Assembly: GCA_021613335.1 (NCBI GenBank)
Contig: JAJTWR010000437.1
Coordinates: forward strand, 62,001 to 126,000
DNA length: 64,000 nucleotides
Source of the DNA: Whitmania pigra
Lineage: Eukaryota > Annelida > Clitellata > Hirudinida > Haemopidae
Direction: 5' to 3'
Shown here in pieces: positions 8,456-20,300 of this stretch (within the stretch, counting starts at the first letter, position 1; every line of letters begins with the position of its first letter). Made by a program: the position numbers and the translations under genes. Below the pieces are notes generated by a model. It did not search any database. It worked only from the letters and a program-made list of their open reading frames with translations, and was not told the DNA's origin.

Positions 8456-9715
8456 CGCGTATAACAAAATTATTAATAGAATCGAATTTGACTTTGCTGT
8501 AAAATCAGGGGCGGCTTAGGATTTATAATTTGGCGGCGGCTCAGGATTTAAAATTCAGCGGCAGGTGGTATGTTATCCAGCTTCGCTCGGCTTATCTACA
8601 AATCGGATGGCGGCTTGGCTCAGCGACTCCTAGGTCTACATCAAATAGCTTGTACTAAAAAAAGGCATCTTAATCATCATCATATGTAGTGTTAAGGGTT
8701 TCAAAATTTAAGTTTTATCAAAAATAGGATTTTAAAAACTATTAGAAAAATTAAATTCTTAGTATCTCTTAGTATCGACCTCTGGCTAAAACGTGAAGCG
8801 AAGAATGGGTTCATTTCACGGTAACACTGCCTTGTAAATTTTAGCAAGTCACACTGGAAAAATGTTGATTTGCATTATGCTTCAACAGTTAATGTAATCC
8901 AGCTGGGTTGCGTTCCTGCATAAAACGGTGATGACATGGCGTTCGAAGCCCAGACTCTGCCACATTTACTTGGCGCAGTCAGTCAATTCACTGCCAGTCG
9001 AAGAGTTGTTCTCTATAACATGACTAATTTTGAATGGGAAAAGATCATCTTTAATGTCTTACAAACTAAACTATGTTTTCTTTGTTCATGATAATTATGC
9101 AAAATGTGGTTGAGTTGGTTCACTAGACTGCTACAGACTTTTATTGTTTTCTTTTGAGTTTATTAATGAATATTTGTTTATATGATTTGATTTGGTATTT
9201 ATTTATATTCAATTTTCTATTCTTGATTTTTGTATTGCTCGTTATTTTTTTTATAGTTTTGTCCCATTATCATTATTAATTTCACAAACAATTTATCATA
9301 GCTTTAGTACTGTTGAAATGTTGTTATTGCTTAGTAAAATTTAATCAATTTTATTAATATTTCTAGTACTATTATAAAAGTTAATAATCAATATAATTAA
9401 TATTTTCAGTTATATCATTGTTATCATTGATCGCTATTATTATAACAAATTCTGCCTTTGACCAATTTTGATAATAAAAACTACTTGTTAAATATCATAT
9501 TATTAATATTAGTAAAAAAAACAAGTACAGATTGTAAGTTTGCAATTAGAAAATATCCCATTGTTTTTATGGCGAGAGTTGGTGTATGTTTGTAAACACT
9601 AAGCACCACCTTTACATATTGATTAAACTGATAATTATGTGTAAGCAATTTTTCAGTTATTAGATATTTTATTTTGATTACATGTTTTATTTCAAAGCAG
9701 AACATGAAAATGCAA
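8456..9715. other. No gene seen; one SINE-like block
   Basis: AT-rich sequence without a credible frame. The segment 8,490-8,630 is a GC-richer repeat-like block (ggcggcggctcagg and similar), and a SINE copy lies at 8,885-8,985. Confidence 0.6.
8885..8985 (+). repeat. tRNA-derived SINE copy (diverged)
   Basis: Shares the pattern of the copies at 15,335, 17,880 and 29,668: a box-A-like ccagctgggttgcgttcctg, then tgcataaaacggtgatgaca, then a box-B-like gttcgaagccc. No matching 3' tail was seen in this copy. Confidence 0.6.
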
Positions 9716-9962
9716 CACGAGAGGAACAATAACGCATTTTCAATATTTAGACCTATACCTATATGACAAATATGTATATCTATATCTGAATATAATACAG
9801 CAGAGGACCGCATTTGCACTTTGCAACCACATTTTCCAACCACGAGAGGAACAGTAATGCATTTTCAATGCTTAGACCTATACCTATATGACAAATATGT
9901 ATACCTATATCTGAAGATAATACAGCAGAGGAACGCATGCGCACTTTGCAACCACATTTTCA
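9716..9962. repeat. Two-copy tandem repeat, period 125 bp
   Basis: Copy 1 (9,716-9,840) and copy 2 (9,841-9,962) both begin cacgagaggaacaataacgc (copy 2: cagtaatgc) and continue nearly identically through gacctatacctatatgacaa and ctttgcaaccacatttt. About ten substitutions separate the two. Confidence 0.9.
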
Positions 9963-9984
9963 TATGTAAAATGACCATTGTGGC

Positions 9985-10114
9985 GGCAATGTAAAATCAA
10001 GCCAGGGAAGCCAGCCGATTTTGCCAGTCGTGTGGGCTGTCGAGTCGCGGCTAGCCAGCTAAAATTCTTTCAAGCCGAGCTAGTTTTCCGAATACCCTCG
10101 GCCCCCAGGTCTAG
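9985..10114 (+). repeat. Dispersed repeat, inverted partner at 33,877-34,008
   Basis: The 130 bp with aagccagccgatttt, gtgggctgtc, ccagctaaaatt and ccaggtctag match the reverse complement of 33,877-34,008 with scattered changes. The two copies bracket the NCKAP1 gene in opposite orientation. Family unknown. Confidence 0.8.
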
Positions 10115-10267
10115 CCACAGTTTGCAAAATTACTAATTTTCCATCAATATAAGTTTATTTCAGTTGTAAACATTCAATCTGCATACAGAAATAAATTTAA
10201 ATATAATCAATCAAACACTGAAGACTACCCCACCCTAATAAGACCTTGACTCAAGAAATAGGACTTT

Positions 10268-10372
10268 TATTTCAGTGCAAGGGTGGTTTCCTTACAGAAT
10301 AAACTAGATAAGGAAACCATCCAAGTTGACTCGGTAAATAAATTTAAGATATACTTAAGTAAATTTGTTTAT
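10268..10372 (+). pseudogene. LINE reverse-transcriptase ORF tail
   Basis: The plus frame reads RVVSLQNKLDKETIQVDSVN then KFKIYLSKF, the conserved end of CR1/RTE-X-like ORF2 proteins (RVVxLWNxLP...SVxxFKxxLxKF). The same tail (AGGGTGGTTTC) appears at 28,643 behind a longer fragment. Only the tail remains here. Confidence 0.65.
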
Positions 10373-11264
10373 TACAACTAAAAAGAGTGATTATCACATC
10401 GATCCAGGTCTTCTTAACTACTATAAATACTCGTTAAGAAAAATCAGAAACGATACCAAAAATATTGCATTTTGTCCCCCCTCCAGCAGTAAGATAGAAA
10501 ATAATTAAAAATTTTTTTTTAAATATCACCCAGGAGCAACATTTTATCACAATAAAAAGTAAAAATTTTGTTTACTACCTACTCTAATCCACAATCCCAC
10601 ACCGCTTAATTCAAAGCATGCAAGACAAACACGATGGCACACAAAATGGCCAAGGAAGCCAGATACAAATTTGCTCACTCCGAAAAGGTTTTAGCTCATC
10701 AAATAACATTTCTAGATGTGTAACTTAAAAGCATTGTCATTGCCCCCCCCAACATAACTAGTGACACGAACTAAACTGACTAAATAAAAGGTCTATGGAC
10801 AACCATACAAAGCTCATTAAATTTACAAATCATTAGTAAATTTAGGAACAAAACTTTGGAACGACTTATCCATTTGAGAAAGCATCTCAGGTGAGACTGA
10901 ACATAGCCAAATAATGTTTAATCAATAATAAACTACTTAATAAAGCCTGTGAAATGACTCTAGGAAACACTTCAAATTCAGAAGATACTAGAAGTGCACT
11001 GATCATTAATCAATAGGATTTTGAACGAAACAAGATAATGCAAACTTAATTAAAAATAGTAATGCACCATGCACAACAGGCAAAGTTAAAGAGTCTTAAC
11101 TTTAGAACTTTAAGTTGAGTATTTATAACAAGTGTTACAAAAAAAGAAAAAGAAAAATAACAACAATATGTTACCTCTTATTGTATCATTTTTTAAATTG
11201 AATTATAATATAACGCAAACTGTTATCATCGAGTGAAACCTAAATTCAGCACACAAATAAGCAA
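10373..11264. other. Region downstream of NCKAP1, nothing else seen
   Basis: AT-rich 3' flank of the minus-strand NCKAP1 gene. I could not pick a convincing polyadenylation signal just past the stop codon. Confidence 0.5.
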
Positions 11265-11372
11265 TTACATTCCCATGCTCTTGTAAACATGATGATAGGA
11301 AGTCCTAAGAAGGGCATATGGAAAGCAGGACTCAAGCAGATCCATAGTGAGAAAGGGAGACTCTTGGATTAT
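11265..11372 (-). CDS. NCKAP1: NCKAP1 exon 33 (terminal)
   Basis: Residues 1,085-1,119 and stop TAA at 11,265-11,267. [19 protein letters not shown] and VYKSMGM. The last few residues differ from vertebrates, as expected for the variable tail. Confidence 0.94.
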   Translation of the reverse strand: MIQESPFLTMDLLESCFPYALLRTSYHHVYKSMGM

Positions 11373-14300
11373 CTATTAAATATTATAAAAATATTATCAT
11401 ATTATATAACTGTATGATTATGGATTCCATGCAAAATACATGCAAGTGAAAATGGACCTCATCAAGAAGCAAGTAAACAGATTCTCTGTTTTTAATAACA
11501 TCTTTCTCAGTCTCCTGACCCAACCTGAGAAGACTTGATGATGTAAGCTAAAGATACAAAAAATAACCAATTAAAACCGGTTTCTAGAAAGCATCAAAAT
11601 ATATTGTGTCAAACCGCCAGAAATTCCTTTAGTCTCATTTCAACATCACCATGGCCTAAAACTGTAAACATTGCACCAGCAAGGCTGTTTATGGCTTTGG
11701 CAAGGCAATGAATGTTATTGCCATGGCCTAAAAAATAATACAAAAAATTTAAATGCAGAATTAGGTATGAAGTAAGAATTATTCAAAAAATGAATAAATA
11801 AATAGAGCTAAAGATTTGCTCAAAGACATTTTCTGCGTCTTTATTATTACCATCATCATTACTATTATCGTACATAATTACATAACAAAGAGAGACATTA
11901 AAGAGATAACCAAGCTTTGCCATTGTCAACATAAAGCATCTAGCAAATTTGTCACTATTATATAATTTCATTTATGTATTCATTATGCATTTATTTAAAT
12001 TACTTTAATGGCTGATTCATTTGATGATCCTAACCCAGAAGTTTTAAATATTAAATGGGCATGACTGCCCTTTCACATACAGTGCAAGCTTTTAAATAAA
12101 ATTAAAGGTCTGATTCAATTTGTCAGCCAAACTTACCAAAACAATTGCTGATTATGGCTAATTATGCAAAATAATGAAAATGTAAATACACTGGAGACAC
12201 ATGAATTTTATAGAAAAAGCAAAAGTAAAAGAAAAGAAATGTTTAACCTTCAAATGCTGCTTTGAATGCAGAAGAATCAGTACGCACAAGTCTTGGAATG
12301 GCAATAGCAATGAAAACCATTAGTAAACAAGCTACAGTGTAGTCATCCTCCCCATTATCTGCAAATAGAATTTGCTTAAAAGAAATAAAAGTTTCTTCCA
12401 ACATCCTGGAAATTAAGGAACTTTTTTTAATCAAAAATCAAACTTCTCTGTCAAAGCTAATTGTCATTAAGTGATCAATCTTACATGGTCAAATATTTCC
12501 CTCGACATAATGTTTAAGTGATTCCTATTTCTTTATAATATTGTTGTAATTGCAGCACTAAATATTTAAGTTTATATTGCCAAAAATAATTAGACCTGAA
12601 TTTAATTATTTTTACAGTTGTATTCAGCATCTTTTTCTATGAAGTCGTGATAACTTTATAGACAATCAAACAGGCACAATCTAAGAATCCAACAGACTGA
12701 TGTTCTACATGCTCAAATCCTCATCTTGATTGTTCAGTTCTAAATAACTGATTACTTGCTTAACCCTTGTGTGTCTAAGGGGGGTACAAGTGTACCCAAA
12801 AGTTTCTTTTTTTGAAATCCTAGAAGCACTTTTTGAAATTTTGTTATGAATTTTTGTGAGAATTATCTTTAAAATGTGTATGATAATATCATCTATATAT
12901 TTTTTGATAAGAATGAAAAATTTCTTTGACATGAAAGATCAAAAGACATGGGGTACATTTGTACCCCCATTAGGCAAAAAAGTCATGAACAGTCATTTTC
13001 ACAAATGCTAATTTTTTTTATCAATTATAATAATACATATGGCATAACACATCACATACTATTATAGCATATAACATACGTAATATAATAAACTATTACA
13101 ACTATAAATATAAGTTTGCATGACAATAATTCCACTTCTGATAAAGTTTTTGTATTATTAGTGTTGTGAAACATTCATGTCTGATTTAGTACATATCTTA
13201 CTAAATAATAAACATTAATTTATGAATAAAGGTTGGAAAATAATTTTAGTCAAATATGTACAAAATATTAGCATTTAATTATTTTAAAACAAATAAATGT
13301 AATAAAACGCAACCCTTCTATAAAGCATTGTTCATCACAGCAGTTCCATGTTTATAAGCATTGCTGTATGGCAATATAGAATAAATGTTCAATGAAAACT
13401 ATGCTATTATATTTTCTTAACCTGTGCAGAGTGGCATGTAAATTAGTTTTATTAAAAAACTTACAGTTGATGCTCAATAACAATAAATGTTTTGGGGTAC
13501 ACTTGTAACCCTGTCAGTTAACACTGGAAGTTTTTTATCTTAGGCATCCAAGGTTTAATAAACTTACTCTAAAACTTTCTAGTCTGTGGACCCCCGGGTT
13601 ATTTCAATATGGTTTAACCTTTTTGCTGTATAACTCACATATTAAGAGTTGCTTTTATTAAATAAATGGACAACCATAGAAACTGGATAACTCAACCTTT
13701 AACATTTTAAAGCTCAATTGTAGTTGTAATTAAAATTTTTAAAGTTTAAATGAACATTTCTGAAAATTATAATTTTAAATAAATTATCATTAATGCAGCC
13801 AAAAAACACAGGATTAGTAGCTACCAGCAAATAAAATTGTTTCTAAAAATCCTTTTTACAGCTTTTACAACTACCTCTTAAATAATTTTCTGAAAATTGA
13901 TCAATGTCAATCATCAAAATCAATCTTATCAAACCTGGTCTCTGAAGTCTCAGAGCAGCACAAAGAGCAGGATCAACATCACATCCGAATCCGGCTGCAG
14001 AAGCCATTTCATTGACAATCTGAAAAAGTAATGACAAAAAAATGTCATGTACAAATAAAAGTAGACTCTAGGTGAGAACTCAAAATAAAGTAAAACAATA
14101 GGTGAGTCCATTCTTAGAAAAACTGACTAGAAATTAATATGAAAACTTATAACTTAAAAAAATAAGTTAATTGGAGAAAGTGAAACCTGAAAAGAAAATA
14201 AAGTTGCAAGTAAATTTTTACACACTATTTATGCCATATCATGTACTAACTTAACCCTCATCCATCACTTGGGGTACTTTCTGCTATTACAATTTTGTTT

Positions 14301-17300
14301 TAAAAATCATGCCAATAATTATTTTCTAGGACATCGTATGACCTATGTAGAAACCATGCTCCTAAATAAATGAGATATTCGTCAAAGCTTGCAAGCAAAA
14401 AACAGAAACGAACTATTTTCTTTGCATTTGATGGCAACAAAACTTTAGTATCATATGTTCTCAAAAAAGGTAAGTCAACCATCTGTCAAGAATGCATCAT
14501 GACAAGGCTGAAGAGGGTCAGAAACAAATACTAGGGTCCTGTTCTTCAATATGTTTGATACAAATGCCATTGCCATTTTTGTAATTTGGATCTCAACCAA
14601 TCAGTGAGACGCTATGGTTCCCCCGGTCATAATGAACTTTGACTGGTTTTAACTTGGGGATTTAACGGAGTTGGGGAGTTAAAAAAAATGTTTCCTGTTA
14701 GTCAGCGGCCAACGGTCACAGAGTTTTACAAGTAAGGCGGTCACACCAAAATTTTGTCTGTCCGCGAAGATGATGTTAGCGACTTATTTGAACCACAGAA
14801 AGTAAATTGTTTACAGTGAACTTTGTCTCAATCAACAACTTTGCCAGGAGTAAAGCATTTAGCTTGTGTGTATTTTATTAACCATTTCAAAGTTAGCAAC
14901 TTTCTGATGAGATCAGGGGCAGATCTAGATCCCACTTTGCAGTGGGGCACACAAGCCAGTGATCGGATTTAGGGGAGAGGCTAAAATTTTCATCTGAAGT
15001 GGTAAATTATTTCAATAATAATAATAATTCAGTTTAAAGTGGGTGAAAGGAAAGTTACCAAAAAGAAGACTATTAAAATAAAAAAATTAAAGATTAATTG
15101 ATTAAATAAATTTTAACTAATTAAAATTTTTAACAATTAATCAATTAAATTCGAGCCTTAAGTGCAAACAAATAGGATTGCCATTTAAACCCCGTGAACC
15201 GCTAATGAAACTTTCTAACATGAACCAGATGAGGGTTAAAGCCATTGTTGCCCATCCATTTTGAATTCATAAGCCAAACAAAATTTTGTTAAATAAAACT
15301 TTGAGTATGTTTTAATAATAATGTAGTATGCAGATTGGTCGAGTGGGATGCACTCCTGCATGTGGCAACAACAAAAAATGGTAACAGTCATAATGCATTC
15401 CAAACTGCACTTCTACTGGCACCTAGGAGGGAGTACTACATAGATGAAAAACATCTACAAGTTACAAAATCAGTTCGGTCTTCAAAATAACCCAACTGTA
15501 AAGTTTTTTCTTCCTATTATCAGGGTATGTCTTAATGAGCAGAATGAAATTGGAGCGTCAAAACAAGATTCTAATATGGAAAGCCATTCTACTCAAAATC
15601 AAAAGCATCAACGTAAATGCAAAAGAAAACAGCAGCAAACAATAACAATAATCTCCACAACTGTTGTTCATAAAACTCGCCTGCCACTGTCGTTCACAAT
15701 GCCCCACATTCTCTCTCAACAACACTCTCTCTGAGCTTCGCCAGGCTAAAAGCTGCACCGTCGTCTACCTTATATATGCAGGCAGCAAAGGCATGCAAAA
15801 GGTCTTATTGTGCATCCAATCATTGAATCGCATAATCCCAGGCAGGCGACAAAAACGCCGCATCACATTTATCACACCTTATCCGCGACATAAAACAAAC
15901 CCCAACAATTAAATATAATAAAAACATAATTAAATAGAGTCAGGACACTGGCACCAACTATGTTTACAACATTTTTCAATGAAGGAATATCTCTTTTTTT
16001 ATGTCATGTCTATTCATAATTTCACGAATCTACATTTTATAAGCTTATAACAATCATCTTGATCTGATATGGACCTTAATGAAATCCTCAACAGCATGTT
16101 GGACAGCACTGGTTGTTTTTAGCCTTTTGTGCATACGATTCATAAGTACATGTTCATTACAAATTAAGTAAGCATAAAATAATATAATGGCCATACAGAA
16201 ACATCACATCCCTAAGAAAATATTTAAACAAAGTGATTCAAACTTGAAACCAGAGCTAATTCAAATTACATAACCTGGCTCCTGATCGATGCAAGCTAAA
16301 CATTTAAAATCTTAAAAGTTACATTTACAAATGTTTCTGTACTACAGACAGGCTCAGCACCTTAAAAATCAAAACTACAAATTTTAGAATTATCCATGTT
16401 AGAATTGAATATGTCTACCACATACATATTTTCATTAAGACATGTTCTATTAAATATGACAGCCCATTTCTTAAATGGCCAGTCAGTCCCAACAAATGAA
16501 GTTTTATTACAAAGTTTGTGGAACCTAACAAGCAATTTTGCTTCAAAATAGAGGAAACTTTCTAGTTTAAACTAGCTAAAAAAAATAATGTAACAAGAAA
16601 TGGGCCATCATATTTAATATGAAATCTAATATGAAATTTAATATGTCTTGATGAGAATTTAACACATGTAATACTAAACAATTCAAACCCATTGATATGT
16701 AAATTCTCATTGCTATTAAACAAAGTTTATCATCAATCTAACCATTCCATTCTATAATATGATTTAGAAACAACCAACCATAGACTCTTGACCATTTGGT
16801 ATGTGCTGTTGGAAATCTTTTATTGAGCTGACCAAAAAGGGAATTCTCATTTCAAGAACCTAAATGTAAGAGATTTGTGAATGAAAATGAATAATAAAAA
16901 TAATAATTATTTACAAACATCAAGCAAAGCTTCCTGAGTGAGTCCCCTGAAAGCCAACAAAATCCCTATTTTTGTCATTTTTTGCAAAACAAGATCTGAA
17001 TCTGAAATTAGTAAATTAAAGAATTGATATTTGATTTAAATAAAAGCTTAATGCACAAGCTCTGCTATCTATTTGAAAGAAGATACATTTTTAACAATTT
17101 AAATGGTTAAAAGAGAACTTGTCAGTTTTTTTTGGAGTTCTTTCATTATTTCAGGCTTGTCAAAATTTGATCTTAGATCCATAAGTACTTGTTTATTTTG
17201 TACAACCAATTTCTGTGACAAAATATAGAGACAAAACATTAAAGACAGATCATTAAATAAAGGAGATTATCATAGACCTTAAGTTCATCAACCTCCTTTG

Positions 17301-20300
17301 AAATATCATTCATAAGTTTTTCACTCAAAAATTTCATTCCATATGGTCCAATTAATTCAGCAAGAGCTCTGAGTTCTGTGAAGTAATGAAATATTAATTT
17401 AACACTAATTTGAAATGTTATGTAATAGCAATTAATATGACGTGTATTAGAGCTAAAAACCAAATGTATCACCCATTAAATCAGCATATTCTTCAATCTG
17501 GAATGAACACTGTGGATCTATTCCATTGCTAATAAAGGCCTTGTGATTCTGGGAATAAATGGCTTGCCCTTGACTGACTCTTTTCATCAAATCCAAATAC
17601 CTAAGCAATTACAAAAATTACAAAATCGTAAGTAATGTATTGCTAGGACTAGTAAATTGATAAATTGTTATAAAATAAATATTTTGTAATGTTATATTCA
17701 ACCTACCATTCTGTATAATTGGCACATATGGTAGCTTCACCATTGCAACTATCAGTTGGCTGAGATTGCTGAGGAAGCACACTATTGAAAATCTTGGAGA
17801 TATCGATGTGCACTAAAACATTTCAAAAGACTCACCACAAAACCTTTAACAATCTATAAAGTTATTAAAATTACATATCTTATGGCGTGCAGGTTAGCCA
17901 AATGGGTTACGTGTCTGCATACGGCAGTAATGGCAACAGTCGTAATGTGTCGTGTTCGAAACCCCGCCTGCACTGCCGCCAGCGCCCTTCGGAAGGAGCG
18001 CTATATAAATGGTTACAAGAAGCGCCTCTGACGCTATGCATATGGCGCTATATAAATGAAGTTACAATTATAAACAATGTTACATATACATGTAATTTTA
18101 TTATCACACAGAATAGTAATTATAAAAAGATATTCAAAAATTGTTGAAAATAACAAAAATAAGTCAACTGTTTAATAAACTTTATAATTATATCATAAAA
18201 GCTAGAAAGTACTGAGGTCATAAAATTTAATTTATATAATTAAAAAAAAATAGAGAAAATAATGACCATAATTTTCAATACTCTGAAGTACATTCATAAC
18301 AGCTTTGATACTATTAAGAAGTTCTGAAGGCTTAGCCACGTCTTTTGTGTCAGGGCTATACATCATCATTCCGACAAGAGACCTAGTGAGAAAAAACGAA
18401 CACAAATTCGATGCTTTATCCCAAGTATTGTATCAGAATAAAATTACTTGTTGAATCTTGTTTCAAGCTGCTGGGAAAAAAATTCCCTTGGAACAAATCC
18501 ATGTCCCCACACCATGATGACATTGCAATAATTTATTGAAAAACAAAGTTCTGTCAATGCCATGTGTAGCTTGTCCATCCTATTAAAGATTTAAAAATTT
18601 TCATATTAATCTGTAAAAGTTGTAATCTTATTAATATTTAACTCAGGGGAGTAAAAAATAACCTTGTAAATTCTTCGCGATGTTTTCTTCTGCTTTCATC
18701 TCCAGGTTTTTTCTCTACTTCAACCTGAGGCTTATTCTTCTTATCTTTTTTTCTATTAACATTTACAGCCACCATAGACACAGCATTTTTTGGTAATAAC
18801 TGAAAATGAAATTATCAATGTGTAAAAACTTAGTCTATAAACATTTTTTAAAAATTACTTTGTCAGCAAGTATACATTGTTCTTCACATATGGCTGTAAT
18901 GACTTGATTGACTTCCTCAGACATCTCTTTTAAAAACCAATGCGCATATTGTATGCTGGTGGTTCCAATGGAATGGCGCTGTCAGAAATATAACGACGCA
19001 TCATCATTTCAATCATTTTACAACATTTACTGACATCAAAACAATTTAATTACCTCTTCAGGACATAGAGGATGAGTCGATTGCATAAAATGCGAGCAGA
19101 CCATTGGGAATGAAATGCTGTATCTGTGCTGAGCAGGAAACTCCATGCATTGTTTAAACTGTTGCTCCAGAGTTGATGTGTAAAAGCTAGTAAAACACAC
19201 AACTTATATTGATTTGAAAATGTGTAATTCTTCAAAGCCCTTCAACCAACCAATATATGGAAAGGTCTGAAACCTCAAAAAGAAGATCTTCCAAAGAATC
19301 AACCATCCTTGTATGAAAGACAATTGTGTTCATATGTCTTGCAAGGTCTTTATTGTTTTTGAGACTTAGGGTACTTTTTGTGCTACTTGAATAAGCCTGT
19401 AATAATATTTACCATTAACTTGTTTCCAACATAATTTAATTTGCAACAAAGCAACCTGCAATCTAAACCAATCAAGTCTTAAGCTAGTGAATCCAAAGGT
19501 TTCATTGTCTTCAACTATGAACATTAATACATTAAGTTACATTAATGACAAAAGAAAAAAATCAGGCTATGAAAAGCACAATATGTACAAACCTTGTTTG
19601 ACTGATAAGTTGGAAATAGTACCATAAAGTGAAGTCAGAATTAGAGACTCATCCTCGGGAAAAGCAGGTATTGCCTAAATAAAGGTAGAGTAGTAGCCAA
19701 CACAAAAAATAAAAGATAAGTACAAAGTAATAATAAGTATAATTAAGTGAACAAACCAGAATTAACTGAATTTTAAGTTGATGTTAAAATTATTACTTAG
19801 AAAGTAATGCACATTTTCTAAAAGATTAAATCATGGTTCATACAGGAACTTGAAAACCAAAATTTATTACTTTTTTTAGGACTTTTTAGGACCAACAATA
19901 ATAACAAAAATAACGATATTTAGATTTTAATTATTCATTGGTGTATAATTTAGACATATATCGTAAAAGTTCATAATATCAATTTATTTAAATAAAAATC
20001 AATTTTCCAATTTTTTTTCTAAAGTTGCAATTTCTGTCACTTTTGCCTTGCTATCTTTCCTCAGGCTGTTTGCCTGGACCAAAAGATCCATGTTCCTGGT
20101 TCTTATACTTTCGTCCTTTAATATTCGAAATTCTCTGTCCATCATATTCCTGTCATGTTTTAGAGTCTTCAGCTTCTTTCTGAGCATGATCATGTCCTCT
20201 TTATCTGCTTTTCGTTTTGAGATTACAGCTGCCTGTCACTCCTCCTCATGCAAGGTATCCAATTAAAATTTATATCTTTGTCTTGATGCTTTAAAATGGC

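Noticed and set aside
9481..9843. 120-residue minus-strand open frame
   Set aside because: Covers the first unit of a tandem repeat; composition and lack of any motif suggest chance.
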